64,000 bases of DNA from Jeotgalibacillus sp. ET6 (GTDB lineage Bacteria; Bacillota; Bacilli; Bacillales; Jeotgalibacillaceae): positions 558,001 through 622,000 of the forward strand of contig NZ_JARUIU010000001.1 of assembly GCF_029667115.1 (NCBI RefSeq), read 5' to 3'. This document shows, in pieces, positions 8,590 to 19,172 of this stretch. The stretch's first letter is position 1. The number at the start of each line of letters is the position of its first letter. Both the position numbers and the translations under genes were made by a program. The notes below the pieces were generated by a model. That model saw only the letters and a list, made by a program, of their open reading frames with translations. It was not told the DNA's origin and ran no database searches.

Positions 8590-9922
8590 ATTTCATCATA
8601 TACATATTGGGGCCAGCTGGAACTGTGAGTGGTTTTTCAAGATCAAACCCAAGCTCATTAAAGTCTTCTATATTTTCAAACATTACCTCTTGTATGCCAA
8701 ATGATTCAGCCGTCAGAAGGACTGCTTCAATAAACCGTTTCTTTTCTTCAACAGAATACGCATTAATCTGTTCACTTGGTGTTACGGTTAATAGCTCGTT
8801 CTCCTGAACCGTTTGGATTGACAGTTCTTCAGGCAGAGCTGTCAGATAATCTTCATTAGGAGTAACCTGCTGCATTTCTGTAAAAGCATCTTCAATAGTC
8901 GCAAAAGATTTTTCAGACTGAGCAAAATAAACTTGGGAACTGCGCTCATTTCTGAATAAATAATAGCCTTTATTATCATTGCTCAAAGAAATTTCGAGTT
9001 CCATTTCCTCATCTAAATTGACCTTGTCACCTTCTTCATTAACAAAAGTAAATCCAGTGTAATTACCGCTTCCAAACGTTTGCTTCAACACCAGTTCCAT
9101 TAAGTCAGGAGAAAAAGAGTCCTGTGTGTATTCATTGTTCTGATCAATCACACCATTGATGCCGTTTTGCTCTGTTACTGATAAATGATTTGCTACAGGA
9201 TGGTAGTTAATAAACCCCATTCCTTCTTCATCAATTTCATTTGCCCATCTGTTATACAAGTTAACAGCATTGTCCTCATTTTCTTTATCCGGCAGGAGAA
9301 AGGTGAAAGGAATGACGTACCCTTCCTCAGTTACCAAAGCTGTTTTTAAATAAGTGTGCCCGGCCGCTTCCGCAGTAAATAATGAAGTTTTTTGAGAAGG
9401 ATCTTCGTCAGCAGGAGTTTGAACCGCTGCATCTTGATTTTCATCTGACTGCTCTTCCTCACTCTCTGGCTTAACGTGAGAATCAGATTCAGTATTTTCG
9501 CTCCCAGTGGCACCATCGTCAGCAAATTCTTCTTCCCGGTCCTGATCCGGAGAGCTGGCGTGTTCTTCTGCAGCTCTTTCATCAAGACTGAAGTCCTTTT
9601 GTTCTTCTTCAATCGAGTTCGCTGAAAAATTTTCTGTCTGCTCCTCAGCGGACCCATCAGCGGCAGAATCAGCCCCTTCATTGCCAGAAGAAAGATTAAA
9701 CTGCTCATTAGTGGCAAAGAACGGAGGGATTAAAAGAAGTAGAAGCAGTAAAGCAGCTAAACTGGCTGCAACAGGAATCCAGCCTGCCCGCTTTTTATCC
9801 TTCTTACGTTCATTTCCTTTAATTTTTTCATACATTACTTGGCCAGATTGCCTGTTTTTAATAACAGGCATTTTATTCAACATCTTTTCAATTTCCTTGT
9901 CATTCCACTTTGAACCGCTCAC
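8588..9922 (-). CDS. rsiX: Anti-sigma-X factor RsiX-like membrane protein
   Basis: 444 residues. A cytoplasmic N-terminus (1-46) would bind sigma. One transmembrane helix (about 48-70, rich in Leu) follows, then a very acidic low-complexity linker (about 78-180) and an extracytoplasmic domain (about 185-440, containing a YTGFTFVN region). This plan and the position after sigX identify it as the sigma-X anti-sigma factor. It is longer than the ~370-residue B. subtilis RsiX, mostly because of the acidic linker. The start is a GTG (9922) inside the end of sigX, with a 23-nt overlap and a GGGGGAAGAAGG region upstream, so translation is coupled to sigX. Confidence 0.8.
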   Translation of the reverse strand: MSGSKWNDKEIEKMLNKMPVIKNRQSGQVMYEKIKGNERKKDKKRAGWIPVAASLAALLLLLLLIPPFFATNEQFNLSSGNEGADSAADGSAEEQTENFSANSIEEEQKDFSLDERAAEEHASSPDQDREEEFADDGATGSENTESDSHVKPESEEEQSDENQDAAVQTPADEDPSQKTSLFTAEAAGHTYLKTALVTEEGYVIPFTFLLPDKENEDNAVNLYNRWANEIDEEGMGFINYHPVANHLSVTEQNGINGVIDQNNEYTQDSFSPDLMELVLKQTFGSGNYTGFTFVNEEGDKVNLDEEMELEISLSNDNKGYYLFRNERSSQVYFAQSEKSFATIEDAFTEMQQVTPNEDYLTALPEELSIQTVQENELLTVTPSEQINAYSVEEKKRFIEAVLLTAESFGIQEVMFENIEDFNELGFDLEKPLTVPAGPNMYMMK

Positions 9923-10442
9923 TGCCTTCTTCCCCCTCTCTTTTTGACATTTTATCTCTCAGGCTTTTAATAGCACGATGCTGTGTAGTCTTCACTTTTC
10001 CTTCTGTCCATCCTAAAATCTGTGCCGTTTCAGCTATACTCAACTCTTGAATGTACCGCATAATGACCACCATCCTCTGGTCGGTCGTGCATTGATCAAG
10101 ACATGCATACAACTCTCTCATACTTTCATTTAATTCAGCTATCTCAGATGGTAAGAGGGAATCAGCAGCTTGCTCTTTTTTAGACCAGTCAAAGCTGCTC
10201 ATGATTCTTTTTTTTATGGTCGACTGCTTTCTGAAATGATCAATGGCTACGTTTTTTGCAATGGAAAACAGCCAGGTTTTTTCAGAACTCTTCCCCTGAA
10301 AGCCTTCGTAGGATTTCATTACGCGAATAAAGACCTCCTGCATAAGATCTTCTGCTATATCTCTATTTTTCACTAGATAGATTAAGAATTGAAAAACATC
10401 CTGCTGATAATCCGTATATAATCGTTTAAAAACGGAGTCCAT
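9900..10442 (-). CDS. sigX: ECF RNA polymerase sigma factor SigX
   Basis: 180-residue ECF sigma factor. Region 2 includes DIAEDLMQEVFIRV (about 35-48) and the -10 recognition segment KTWLFSIAKNVAIDHFR. Region 4 is at about 110-165, with SIAETAQILGWTEGKVKTTQ as the helix-turn-helix. In Bacillus, sigma-X controls genes for cell-surface charge and lipid composition. The ATG at 10442 has GGAGG 8 nt upstream; an in-frame TTG 21 nt upstream is not used by this reasoning. The gene is followed by overlapping rsiX and preceded by an ECF-type promoter. Confidence 0.9.
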   Translation of the reverse strand: MDSVFKRLYTDYQQDVFQFLIYLVKNRDIAEDLMQEVFIRVMKSYEGFQGKSSEKTWLFSIAKNVAIDHFRKQSTIKKRIMSSFDWSKKEQAADSLLPSEIAELNESMRELYACLDQCTTDQRMVVIMRYIQELSIAETAQILGWTEGKVKTTQHRAIKSLRDKMSKREGEEGSERFKVE

Positions 10443-10470
10443 ATCAGTCTCCTCCCCGTTCAATTCATTA

Positions 10471-10496
10471 GTCGTATAAACAAGTAAAAAGTTTCA
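10471..10496 (-). promoter_or_regulatory. ECF-type autoregulatory promoter of sigX
   Basis: On the minus strand, TGAAAC (10491-10496), a 16-bp spacer and CGAC (10471-10474) match the ECF consensus (AAC at -35, CGAC/CGTC at -10). It lies about 29 bp before the sigX start, so sigma-X probably drives its own operon. Confidence 0.75.
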
Positions 10497-10654
10497 CATC
10501 TAGTGTACTATAAGTGCAAACGATTAAACAGATAAATTGGGATAGACTGCCAGACAGTGATTGAAAGCTCTAAAATATGTTAAATGGTTTTCAAGTCACC
10601 CTAGATACCGACCTGATATTGCCTGAAGAGTTCTCTGAAAGAAGAAGTGACCTA

Positions 10655-10695
10655 AAAAAAATCCTCTGCATTTTGTTTCCACGCAAAGGATTTTT
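10655..10695 (-). terminator. Terminator downstream of resE
   Basis: Interrupted stem between AAAATCCTcTGC (left) and GCAaAGGATTTTT (right), with a run of T on the minus strand. It lies about 35-75 nt past the resE stop codon. Confidence 0.6.
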
Positions 10696-10729
10696 CTCTT
10701 AGCTATCTTGCTGTGAATCTTAATCTTTT

Positions 10730-12508
10730 TTACAGCTGCTTGTAAGGTAAACGAAACCTGAACGTTGTTCCCTGATTCAGGTTGCTTTCTACTTCGATTG
10801 ATCCATTATGTGCTTCAATCAGGTTTTTTACAATGGCCAGCCCAAGGCCTGTACCAGCACGTCCACGCGTCCTTGCCTTATCCGCTTTATAAAAGCGTTC
10901 AAAAATATAAGGCAGATCCTCTTCCGGAATTCCGATCCCAGAGTCGCTTACTTCAATGACTAAACTGCGGGAATCTGTGGTTAAAGCAAGCTGAATGAGT
11001 CCTCCGTCATGAGTATGACGAAGAGCATTGTCTAATAGATTGGTTAGTACTTGTTCCATTCGGTCCGGATCAAAACTCCATTCCTCTTCCTTGGAAAGTT
11101 CAGAATCAATCGTCAGCTTAATATCTTTTTCTTTTGAACCTACATTAAATTTATTTATAATTCGCTCCATAAAAGGAAGTACGGGAAGTGTTTCGTAGCG
11201 CAGGGTAATATGACCTGCTTCGATCCTGGCAAGATCAAGAAGTTCATTTACGAGGCGTCCCATTCTTAGAGATTCATCATAAATGATTCTGGCGATTTCC
11301 TTCTTCTCTTCATCTGACTGTGGAATATCGTCCACGATCGCTTCGCTGTAACCCTGGAGCATTGAAATTGGCGTCCGGAGTTCGTGAGATACATTGGCAA
11401 TAAAATCTTTACGCAGTTTCTCAAGTCCTCTTTCCTCTGTCATATCCCGTATAACCGCTACCGCACCGCGAACTGCATTCCCGCTGTAGAGAGGACTGAG
11501 AATCGTCACAAATGTTCTTCCTAAAATGGACACTTCCCCCACCTGTTCTTCATCCGTTTCCATCACGCGCTCAAGAAGTTCCTGGAGCTGTGGAGGAAGC
11601 GCTTCATTTCTGCCTGATTCCTGCTCCTGATACCAATATTGCAGAAAACGGTCCGCTGGCGGGTTGGAAATTAAAATAGTGCCATCCCTGTTAAATGTAA
11701 TGACTCCATCTGCCATAGAACTTAAAATACTCGACAGCTGCTCTTTTTCCTGACTCAATGCATCCAGATGGTGCTTAAGCTGTCTGCCCATTTGATTAAA
11801 AGCGGTGGCGAGCTCTCCAATTTCATCCTGAGTAAGAATGGGAACCTTCGTATCAAACTTGCCTCTCGCTACTTCAAAAGCTCCTTCTCTCATTCTTCTT
11901 AGGGGAGCGGTGATTCTGGTGGAAAGAAAAAAAGCAAAGATTGTTGTAAGAATAATAGCAATACCTGCAGCAAGAACAATGATTCTGGTCGTTTGCTCAG
12001 TGGTCTGCTGAATGGCTTCCAGCGATTGATAAACGTAAACAGCACCAGTGCTTCCATCTGTAAATGTAAATGGTACACCTGTGATGATGACATTGTCATA
12101 CCGGTTTGAGGAAGTATCCGACTGCAATGAAAGCTCCTGCTGAACAGATTTCTGCTGCTCAGTTACAGCAGTAAAAACCCTGTTTTCTTCAATGAGATTT
12201 CTAACATCCTGCTGATATTCCGTATTTCCCCCTGAAGCAAATGTACCGACATTATCGATTGTGACCAGCGCATAAACAGGCTCATCTACAATCTCAGAAA
12301 TAATTTGAAGGCTGAGATCCATATCACTGTGATCTTCTAAAATCCTGGATATTTTCTGGGCTTCAAACTGTAAAGACTGCTCAACTTCTTCCACATGGTA
12401 ATTTTGAAAGAATTCCAGCAGTAATATGGTTAAAATGAACAGGACAAAGCAGACAAGCAATAGAATTGTCATCCAAAGCTTGCCAACTACACTTCTCCAT
12501 ATTCTCAT
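10730..12508 (-). CDS. resE: ResE sensor histidine kinase
   Basis: 592 residues: transmembrane helix 1 (about 11-33), extracytoplasmic sensor loop (34-174), helix 2 (about 175-196), HAMP (about 197-248), PAS (about 255-360), then HisKA with the phospho-acceptor His375 in NVSHELRTP. The HATPase domain follows, with the N box near LLDNALRHT and later G boxes ([16 protein letters not shown]). In B. subtilis ResE activates ResD under oxygen limitation and nitric oxide. The start overlaps the resD stop by 4 nt (ATGA), so the two are translated together. Confidence 0.93.
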   Translation of the reverse strand: MRIWRSVVGKLWMTILLLVCFVLFILTILLLEFFQNYHVEEVEQSLQFEAQKISRILEDHSDMDLSLQIISEIVDEPVYALVTIDNVGTFASGGNTEYQQDVRNLIEENRVFTAVTEQQKSVQQELSLQSDTSSNRYDNVIITGVPFTFTDGSTGAVYVYQSLEAIQQTTEQTTRIIVLAAGIAIILTTIFAFFLSTRITAPLRRMREGAFEVARGKFDTKVPILTQDEIGELATAFNQMGRQLKHHLDALSQEKEQLSSILSSMADGVITFNRDGTILISNPPADRFLQYWYQEQESGRNEALPPQLQELLERVMETDEEQVGEVSILGRTFVTILSPLYSGNAVRGAVAVIRDMTEERGLEKLRKDFIANVSHELRTPISMLQGYSEAIVDDIPQSDEEKKEIARIIYDESLRMGRLVNELLDLARIEAGHITLRYETLPVLPFMERIINKFNVGSKEKDIKLTIDSELSKEEEWSFDPDRMEQVLTNLLDNALRHTHDGGLIQLALTTDSRSLVIEVSDSGIGIPEEDLPYIFERFYKADKARTRGRAGTGLGLAIVKNLIEAHNGSIEVESNLNQGTTFRFRLPYKQL

Positions 12509-13221
12509 TCATCAAGTACCTCGAATTTATATCCTACTCCCCACACAGTAACGATCATTTTTCCGGCCTGTTCAGACACCCTGTTTAATTTTTCACGCAA
12601 ACGCTTAACATGGGTATCCACTGTTCTAAGATCGCCAAAAAATTCGTAGTGCCATACTTCTTTTAATAATTGCTCTCTGTCGTATACTTTGTCGGGACTC
12701 TTCGCAAGAAACAGCAACAACTCATACTCTTTAGGCGTAAGTGTTACTTCATGTCCATCAGCCGTGACGCGATGCGCATCATTATCGATGACGAGGTGCG
12801 GGTAGGCAATCATGTCTTTCGCTTTTGTATCCGTTTGAAGATAGTTTGTAGTAGAAGATCTGCGCAGCAATGCTTTCACTCTGAGCACTACTTCCCTTGG
12901 GCTGAATGGTTTAACAATATAGTCGTCTGTTCCAACCTCAAAACCCTGTACACGGTTTCCCTCTTCTCCCTTGGCTGTCAGCATAATCACCGGTGTCGCT
13001 TTCACTTCTCTTAGTTCGCTGCATACCTGGATGCCGTCTTTGCCCGGCATCATTAAATCAAGTAAAATGCAATCAAAGTTTTCTTCAAGGGCAAGAGAAA
13101 GTGCCTGGTCCCCGTCCTCTGCTTCAACGATTGAATAGCCTTCGCGCTCAAGATACATTTTTAAAAGACGTCTGATTCTCTCTTCATCATCCACAACTAG
13201 AATATGGCCCATTTCACTCAT
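12505..13221 (-). CDS. resD: ResD response regulator (OmpR family)
   Basis: 238 residues. The receiver domain has the acidic pair DD (11-12), phosphorylation site Asp55 in LLDLMMPG and a conserved Lys in MLTAKG. The C-terminal winged helix (about 140-235) has a [10 protein letters not shown] segment and [11 protein letters not shown] recognition helix. ResD activates resA, ctaA, and anaerobic respiration genes in Bacillus. The start ATG follows GGAGG at 7 nt. A hairpin lies between resC and resD, so some resD transcripts may be separate from resABC, as in B. subtilis. Confidence 0.94.
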   Translation of the reverse strand: MSEMGHILVVDDEERIRRLLKMYLEREGYSIVEAEDGDQALSLALEENFDCILLDLMMPGKDGIQVCSELREVKATPVIMLTAKGEEGNRVQGFEVGTDDYIVKPFSPREVVLRVKALLRRSSTTNYLQTDTKAKDMIAYPHLVIDNDAHRVTADGHEVTLTPKEYELLLFLAKSPDKVYDREQLLKEVWHYEFFGDLRTVDTHVKRLREKLNRVSEQAGKMIVTVWGVGYKFEVLDE

Positions 13222-13262
13222 TTTGTTGCCTCCTTATGACGTTGTCCGGTTATTTAAATAGA

Positions 13263-13283
13263 GCCCTCACATCAAGTGAGGGC
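13263..13283 (-). terminator. Hairpin in the resC-resD gap (attenuator-like)
   Basis: Perfect 8-bp stem GCCCTCAC/GTGAGGGC with a 5-nt loop, right after the resC stop codon. It lacks a proper T tract on the minus strand, so it may only partly stop transcripts running from resABC into resDE, or stabilise the resABC 3' end. Confidence 0.5.
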
Positions 13284-13290
13284 ATATGTT

Positions 13291-14478
13291 TTACGCGTAG
13301 GAATGCAAACCGGCAATGATTAAATTAACTGCAACCAGATTAAACATAATAATAGCAAAACCTATAACAGCAAGCCAAGCAGAACGGTTTCCTTCCCAGC
13401 CTTTTGATAATCTCAGATGAAGGAATGCGGCATAAAAAAGCCAGGTAATTAAGGCCCATACCTCTTTAGGGTCCCAGCCCCAGAATCGCGTCCAGGCGAT
13501 TTGTGCCCAAATCATAGCGAAAACAAGACCGCCTAAAGTAAATACGGGAAATCCAATAAGAATTGAACGGTAGCCTATTTCGTCCATTAGATTTAAGTTT
13601 ACACGTTTAACGAGCGGCTGAAGCAAAGCGGAAATACTTTTTCTTGTTACCAACCGCAGTATTAAGTAAAGTGCTGTACCTGTAAGAATGGACCATAACA
13701 CTGTATTCAGTCTGCTTGCATTGACAATAGACGGCATTTCCAATGAGGTGGCAAACTGTCCCTCTGTCAGCAGCTCCGCCTGATGCGGAACAACAAGAGC
13801 AGGCAATGCAAACTGTGCGGTTTCTGTTTGCTCTTCAGGATTTACATAGGAGAATTCTGTTTCATAACCTGCAATGGATCCTGCAGTCGTTGACACAATA
13901 AATCCAACAACGATCACTAAAGTAAATAAAACGGCCTCCAGCCAAAATCTCTGTTTCCCTCTCTTGGTTAAATCCACATCTTTTAATAGATAGATTAACC
14001 CTGCAACAAAGCTTACTGCAAGAATCGCTTCACCCGCAGCAACTGTAGAAACATGTATAGCCAGCCAGTCACTCTGCAGTGCCGGAATTAAAGGAGATAC
14101 ATCCCGGGGAAACATGCTTGAATACGCTATAACGAGAAGCGCAATTGGCAGTGCGAAAACCCCTAAAACATGCGTGCGGTAAATGAAATAAATGATGATG
14201 AAGGCTGCAACAAGCATCATGCCAAAAAAGGTGATAAATTCAAATAAATTACTTAACGGGGCATGTCCGGCTGCAATCCATCTTGTAATAAAATAGCCGA
14301 GCTGTGAAACGAATCCGGCAATCGTTATGATAATGGCAATGGTTGCCCATTTATTTTTCCCTGTCTGATTGGTATGCTTTTTTGATTTAATCGAGCCTGC
14401 GAAAAAAACAGTAGCGATTAAATACAGCACGAACGCTGCGTAAAGCAAGGTACTGCTAATACTAACTAGTTGAGTCAC
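13291..14478 (-). CDS. resC: ResC (CcsA) cytochrome c maturation membrane protein
   Basis: 395-residue polytopic protein of the CcmC/CcsA family with the tryptophan-rich [14 protein letters not shown] motif, which handles haem. Conserved His residues flank it (for example VVPHQAELL and [11 protein letters not shown]). Together with ResB it forms the system II haem exporter and cytochrome c synthase. The start is a GTG (14478) with AGGAGG about 9 nt upstream, overlapping the end of resB by 17 nt. Confidence 0.92.
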   Translation of the reverse strand: MTQLVSISSTLLYAAFVLYLIATVFFAGSIKSKKHTNQTGKNKWATIAIIITIAGFVSQLGYFITRWIAAGHAPLSNLFEFITFFGMMLVAAFIIIYFIYRTHVLGVFALPIALLVIAYSSMFPRDVSPLIPALQSDWLAIHVSTVAAGEAILAVSFVAGLIYLLKDVDLTKRGKQRFWLEAVLFTLVIVVGFIVSTTAGSIAGYETEFSYVNPEEQTETAQFALPALVVPHQAELLTEGQFATSLEMPSIVNASRLNTVLWSILTGTALYLILRLVTRKSISALLQPLVKRVNLNLMDEIGYRSILIGFPVFTLGGLVFAMIWAQIAWTRFWGWDPKEVWALITWLFYAAFLHLRLSKGWEGNRSAWLAVIGFAIIMFNLVAVNLIIAGLHSYA

Positions 14479-16138
14479 GGTTATTTTCCTCCTTTGCGTC
14501 AGCGGATTCCTTTTTATTCAGGTTCTCTTCCTGGTGGTCTTTCGGCTTATCCAAACCGGTCGTTTCGAATGCATACTCGAGATCTTTCCGGAACCCAAAC
14601 CAGTTTTTGTTAGTGTGGCCAGCAGCCAAAAGTCTTCCATCCGCCGTCTTTTTCAGCCACAATCTTCTATGATTCCAATAAGCCCCCTGCACAACCCCAA
14701 TCATAAAGACTGCTCCGCCAAGACCTAAGATCCAAAGCGTCAAGTCTTTCCGAACGGTTAAGCCGGAGACATCTCTTGTCTCAACTCCCGCAAATTCCAA
14801 AGCATAATCATTTTCACCAAGTGGTTCCAGGTTACGCTGGATGCCGATAAAAGCTACTTCACCATCGGGATTTTCAGGTGAAAACAATCTGACCAAAAAT
14901 GCAGGGTTATTTGGAATCGGTGAAACAGACTGTGGTTCACCATCTTCAAATCCGGAGAAGTCAGGATAATACTCAGTAAGCTCAACACTGTAGCCATTAT
15001 CCAGTTCATACACTTTTTCCGGGTTGTCAAATTGTATCGTAAAGGATCCGACCGATTCCTCTGAAGCTTTCTCTGTCAGATTAAAACTCATGGAAGAGTA
15101 CTCGTCCTGCCGGAAGTCAACTTGATAAAGAGCAAACTGATCAAATTTAAAAGGCTGATTAACTTGAATTGCCCCCTGCTGAATTTCAACCAGTTCTCCC
15201 TGCTGTCCGGCAATACTGCCTTCTTCTCTTTTAAATAGATGAGCATCGGTCTGATAGTTTTTTGCAATCGCACCTTCACGCTCTATCGTATTATTAAATA
15301 CTTCGGAATCTTCTCCCTGCTGGTATGTCTCGACTGTAAACCCATCGCTTTTCAGAAAGTATTCCTGTCCTGTTCCGGGAATAGCCATCGTTTCACCTTC
15401 GCGGATCCACATATTTTCATCCACATACATCCCGGGAACAAAACGCAGCATTCCGCCGATTAAAAAGATGATCAGACCAATGTGATTAATATAAGGACCC
15501 CATCGTGCAAATCTTCCTTTTTCAGCCAGCAGGTGACCTTCTTCTTCACGAATGCGATAGCGCTTTTTTAAAAGCCGTTCTTTTATTTGTGCGATCGATT
15601 TTTCAGGCGACTCTATTGAGTAGCTGGAAAAAACCCTCTGTCTTTTCATAAACGATTCATGACGGTTAATACGCTGATGCTTCAATGCTTTATAAAGAGG
15701 AATAACTCGGTCAAGACTTGCGATAATAATAGATGTACCAATAGCCCCTATCAATAGAAGATACCACCACGAACTGTACAAATCGTGGAAACCGAGCACG
15801 TAATAGATTTTTCCGGCTATTCCATATCGTTCCTCGTAGTAAACATTTTCTGTTCCATTCGGAATAAACAATGCTTGAGGGAAAATCGTTCCCAGCGAAG
15901 ATGCAATTAATGTAATGACAATCAGCCATACTCCTACCTTAACTGAGGAGAAAAAATTCCATATTTTATCTATTATAGAAAGGTTGTACGTCTGAGACCT
16001 TCTTGCCATGCCTTCATATCGCATTACATCTGCTGTTTTTCTGTTTTCTGCACTTTCTGATAAAGCGCGCCCACATGATAAGCATAGCTCTGTTCCTTCC
16101 GGATTCACGTGACCGCACTTGCAGGTTATTTCATTCAT
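14462..16138 (-). CDS. resB: ResB (Ccs1) cytochrome c synthase subunit
   Basis: 558 residues. The N-terminus carries four cysteines (CKCG at 6-9 and CLSCG near 19-23), a zinc-ribbon-like element also seen in other Bacillus ResB proteins. Transmembrane helices follow at about 70-92, 128-150 and 215-233, then a large extracytoplasmic domain and a last helix (about 475-495). It works with ResC to deliver and attach haem to apocytochromes c. The ATG has an AAGGGG upstream. It sits 17 nt after resA in the resABC operon. Confidence 0.92.
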   Translation of the reverse strand: MNEITCKCGHVNPEGTELCLSCGRALSESAENRKTADVMRYEGMARRSQTYNLSIIDKIWNFFSSVKVGVWLIVITLIASSLGTIFPQALFIPNGTENVYYEERYGIAGKIYYVLGFHDLYSSWWYLLLIGAIGTSIIIASLDRVIPLYKALKHQRINRHESFMKRQRVFSSYSIESPEKSIAQIKERLLKKRYRIREEEGHLLAEKGRFARWGPYINHIGLIIFLIGGMLRFVPGMYVDENMWIREGETMAIPGTGQEYFLKSDGFTVETYQQGEDSEVFNNTIEREGAIAKNYQTDAHLFKREEGSIAGQQGELVEIQQGAIQVNQPFKFDQFALYQVDFRQDEYSSMSFNLTEKASEESVGSFTIQFDNPEKVYELDNGYSVELTEYYPDFSGFEDGEPQSVSPIPNNPAFLVRLFSPENPDGEVAFIGIQRNLEPLGENDYALEFAGVETRDVSGLTVRKDLTLWILGLGGAVFMIGVVQGAYWNHRRLWLKKTADGRLLAAGHTNKNWFGFRKDLEYAFETTGLDKPKDHQEENLNKKESADAKEENNRDSTS

Positions 16139-16155
16139 GCGTAAGACCCCTTACC

Positions 16156-16689
16156 TTATGGCTTAATCATTTCCATGTAATCAGCTACCATTTCTTCTGT
16201 CATTTCACCCTTGATTACCTTCACTACCTCGCCCTCCGGGTTCACTAGCAGGGTTGTCGGCAGCGGTCCGATTGAATAGGCGTACATGACATCTTTTTGG
16301 GCATCGCGGACTACAGGAAAAGATAAGTTATACTCATTTGCAAAATTGGCAACCTGAAATTCTGATTCACCCACATTAACGGCAAGAATCTGAACGCCTT
16401 CATCTTTATACTCCTGATACTGATTTTCCATATATGGCATCTCTTTTTCACACGGTTTACACCACGTGCCCCAAAAATTCAGAAATACTCCCTGACCTTT
16501 ATAATCAGAGAGACGATGAGTTTCCCCGTTAAGATCTGTCAGTTCAAAGTCCGGCGCGGCGTCTCCTGCCTTTACCAGCATTCTTTCATCATCTGTTAAA
16601 GTAGAGTACAGGGTATAAACAACTGCTGCGATTAATACTGACAAAATGGACACCCTGATAAGCAGGCGTTTTTTTTTGCGTTTGCTCAA
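16156..16689 (-). CDS. resA: ResA extracytoplasmic thiol-disulfide oxidoreductase
   Basis: 177 residues. An N-terminal signal anchor (about 10-28) is followed by a thioredoxin fold with active site Cys77-Lys-Pro-Cys80 in WGTWCKPC and the cis-Pro loop GPLPTTLL. ResA reduces the CxxCH cysteines of apocytochrome c before haem attachment. The start is a TTG (16689) with AGGAGG 7 nt upstream; there is no ATG alternative in a sensible place. It is the first gene of resABC. The 194-bp gap to rluB holds a hairpin and presumably the ResD-dependent promoter. Confidence 0.93.
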   Translation of the reverse strand: MSKRKKKRLLIRVSILSVLIAAVVYTLYSTLTDDERMLVKAGDAAPDFELTDLNGETHRLSDYKGQGVFLNFWGTWCKPCEKEMPYMENQYQEYKDEGVQILAVNVGESEFQVANFANEYNLSFPVVRDAQKDVMYAYSIGPLPTTLLVNPEGEVVKVIKGEMTEEMVADYMEMIKP

Positions 16690-16849
16690 TGTTAGACCTC
16701 CTGATACAGCTTAGTTCATTTTAAAAGCTCGGATAGATTCCTTGCCATTATAGCACTTGTTTAAGGAGCTTAAGGGATCAGTATTTGAATGAACTGTGAA
16801 AACTAGTCTTATATAGTCAGTATTGACCCTAAATACAAGATAAAACCAC

Positions 16850-16868
16850 AATCCTAATGAAGGATTGC
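16850..16868 (-). terminator. Weak terminator downstream of rluB
   Basis: CAATCCT/AGGATTG stem (7 bp, 5-nt loop) followed on the minus strand by GTGGTTTT. It lies about 15 nt past the rluB stop, separating rluB from resA. Confidence 0.6.
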
Positions 16869-16883
16869 AGTTTCAGCCGGTCA

Positions 16884-17612
16884 TTATTTAGTGCCGCTTT
16901 CTGCCAGAGCCCGCAGCTGTTTAACTTCGTGCGGAGTTAATTCTCTGGAATCCCCCGTGCTTAATCCGCCTAGATGGAGAAAAGCATAACGTTCCCGTTT
17001 CAGCTTTTGAACCGGGTGGCCGATTGCGTCAAACATTCTTCTCACCTGACGATTTCTCCCTTCATGGATGGTTAGTTCCACAATGGTCTTGTTTTTAGCT
17101 TTGTCTGCTGAAACCACCTTGGCCTTAGCAGGTGCTGTCATTCCATCTTCAAGCTTTACACCCTTTTCAAGCTTTCGAAGGGATTCTCTTGACACAAGAC
17201 CTTTTACTCGTGCAATATACGTTTTATGCACTTCGTACTTTGGGTGAGTCAGCAAATTAGCAAACTCTCCATCATTCGTCAGAAGCAAAAGACCCGATGT
17301 GTCATAGTCAAGTCTTCCAACAGGATAAATGCGCTCATCTACATAAGGAAGAAAATCTGTAACTACTTTCCGATTCTTATCATCACTTACAGCCGAAATG
17401 ACACCTGTTGGTTTATATAAGAGAAAATAAACTTTATTTTCACGTTCAATTTTTATTCCTTCAACTTCTATCACATCTGAAGGAGTAACCCTTGTGCCAA
17501 GTTCAGTAATGACTTTGCCGTTAACTTTAACTTTTCCAGATGAAATCATGTCTTCTGCTTTTCTGCGTGACGCGATTCCCGCGTGAGCAATTACTTTTTG
17601 TAAACGTTCCAT
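16884..17612 (-). CDS. rluB: RluB 23S rRNA pseudouridine(2605) synthase
   Basis: 242 residues. An N-terminal S4 RNA-binding domain (about 1-60, GIASRRKAEDMI) is followed by the RsuA/RluB catalytic domain with catalytic Asp in GRLDYDTSGLLLLTNDGEF (about 98-116) and the family motif HEGRNRQVRRMF. The length and the Bacillus gene order (next to scpAB and resA) identify RluB. It modifies the peptidyl transferase helix region of 23S rRNA. It is divergent from scpA. Confidence 0.92.
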   Translation of the reverse strand: MERLQKVIAHAGIASRRKAEDMISSGKVKVNGKVITELGTRVTPSDVIEVEGIKIERENKVYFLLYKPTGVISAVSDDKNRKVVTDFLPYVDERIYPVGRLDYDTSGLLLLTNDGEFANLLTHPKYEVHKTYIARVKGLVSRESLRKLEKGVKLEDGMTAPAKAKVVSADKAKNKTIVELTIHEGRNRQVRRMFDAIGHPVQKLKRERYAFLHLGGLSTGDSRELTPHEVKQLRALAESGTK

Positions 17613-17720
17613 TCGTGCACCTCATTTTACTTGTTGTCGTCCTTAGTGCATTATGGCACATAACGTCTTAAAAGCAAACTCTCTGTCTATTTAAACAGGG
17701 TAATTGACGGTTTTCTCCTA

Positions 17721-17749
17721 TTGGAACCTCCTCTGGGATGTTTTATACT
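17721..17749 (+). promoter_or_regulatory. Sigma-A promoter of scpAB
   Basis: TTGGAA (17721-17726), 17 bp, TATACT (17744-17749), 35 bp before the scpA start. Confidence 0.6.
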
Positions 17750-17783
17750 AAAGTGAAGAAGATTAAAGGAAATGGTGGTTAAA

Positions 17784-18548
17784 ATGGAATACAGCGTAAA
17801 AGTAGATGCTTTTGAAGGTCCGCTGGACTTATTGCTTCATCTTATTCAAGGGCTTGAAATTGATATTTATGATATCCCGATGGCGGACATTTCTGAACAA
17901 TACATGCTCTATATTCGTGCCATGAAGGTGCTTGAATTAAATCTTGCGAGTGAATATCTTGTGATGGCTTCCACACTGCTGGCTATTAAAAGCAGGATGC
18001 TTCTTCCTAAACATGAGGAATCATGGGAACAAGATGAAGAAGCCTTTGAAGAAGAGGATCCACGTGATGAACTAGTGGAAAGATTAATTGAATACAGAAA
18101 ATACAAGCAAGCAGCCGCTGAATTAAAGGAAAAAGAACAGGAACGCGGAAGCTTTTACACGAAAGCTCCGGTTGATCTTTCTCAATTTGAAGCACAAAAA
18201 CAAGATTCGCTTGAGGATATGCAGATTGATCTTCATGATTTGCTGGGTGCCTTTAATAAATTATTAAGAAGAAAAAAATTAAAGAAGCCCATGTCAGCGA
18301 GAATCTCCAGACAGGAGGTTTCGATTGAAAAAAGAATGGAAGAAATTTTATCAGATTTAAGAAGCCGCAGAGCACCCTCATTGTTTCATGAAATGTTTCC
18401 TGTCACCGAGAAACCGCATATGGTTGTTTCTTTTTTAGCGGTGCTGGAGCTTATGAAACGGAATGAAATTACGATTAAACAGGAAGGTAATTTTTCAGAT
18501 ATTTTAGTGGAAGCATTTGAAGGAGTGAACTTAGTTGCACAACCGTAA
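17784..18548 (+). CDS. scpA: ScpA segregation and condensation protein A (kleisin)
   Basis: 254-residue kleisin of the SMC-ScpAB condensin. The N-terminal block VDAFEGPLDLLLHLI is the hallmark, and the C-terminal winged helix (about 185-254) binds the SMC head. The middle is acidic and coiled. I place the start at the ATG at 17784 (MEYSVKVD), which matches the family N-terminus and has GGTGG 5 nt upstream; an in-frame ATG 12 nt earlier is possible. Its end overlaps the scpB start by 14 nt. Confidence 0.93.
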   Translation: MEYSVKVDAFEGPLDLLLHLIQGLEIDIYDIPMADISEQYMLYIRAMKVLELNLASEYLVMASTLLAIKSRMLLPKHEESWEQDEEAFEEEDPRDELVERLIEYRKYKQAAAELKEKEQERGSFYTKAPVDLSQFEAQKQDSLEDMQIDLHDLLGAFNKLLRRKKLKKPMSARISRQEVSIEKRMEEILSDLRSRRAPSLFHEMFPVTEKPHMVVSFLAVLELMKRNEITIKQEGNFSDILVEAFEGVNLVAQP

Positions 18549-19143
18549 ATTTGACGCTGTCATTGAAAGTCTTCTTTTCGCTGCCGGCGATGAAGGGTTA
18601 AGCATCTCCCAATTGTCCGCTGTCCTGGATATTTCCATGCAGGAAGCGGAAATCGAGATCAATACATTAAAAGAGTCTTATTCTGAGCAACATAACCGGG
18701 GCATTCATCTTGTAGAATTAGCGGGCACTTATCAATTGGCTACCAAAAGAGAGATGACACCCTACATAAAAAAACTCGTTGAAAGTCCGGCAACCTCCAC
18801 ACTGTCACAAGCAGCTCTTGAAACACTAGCCATTGTAGCTTACAGACAGCCTATTACCAGAATGAGCATTGAGGAAATCAGGGGGGTAAAAACGGACAGA
18901 CCTCTGCAGACACTCGTTTCAAAAGGGCTGATTAAAGATGCCGGCCGTGCTGAGGGTGCGGGACGAGCGATTCTTTATGGTACTACACATGAATTTTTAG
19001 ATTATTTCGGCTTAAATGATCTGTCACAGCTCCCTCCACTGACAGAGGATTTAGATGGAGCAGATGGTGATGAAGAAACTGATTTATTTTTCAGGTCTCT
19101 GCAAAACAGCTTAGGAGAAGAGGCATTAGAGGATAAAGAATAA
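18535..19143 (+). CDS. scpB: ScpB segregation and condensation protein B
   Basis: 202 residues, made of two winged-helix domains (about 5-85 and 90-165) with the conserved TLAIVAYRQPITR and IRGVKTDRPLQTL blocks. It binds ScpA as a dimer within the SMC complex. The start is a TTG at 18535 with AGGAG inside the end of scpA, so translation is coupled. The acidic C-terminal tail (170-202) is variable in the family. A strong terminator follows. Confidence 0.92.
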   Translation: MHNRKFDAVIESLLFAAGDEGLSISQLSAVLDISMQEAEIEINTLKESYSEQHNRGIHLVELAGTYQLATKREMTPYIKKLVESPATSTLSQAALETLAIVAYRQPITRMSIEEIRGVKTDRPLQTLVSKGLIKDAGRAEGAGRAILYGTTHEFLDYFGLNDLSQLPPLTEDLDGADGDEETDLFFRSLQNSLGEEALEDKE

Positions 19144-19172
19144 GTAAATCGGTATACTGTAAGACACTTCAT

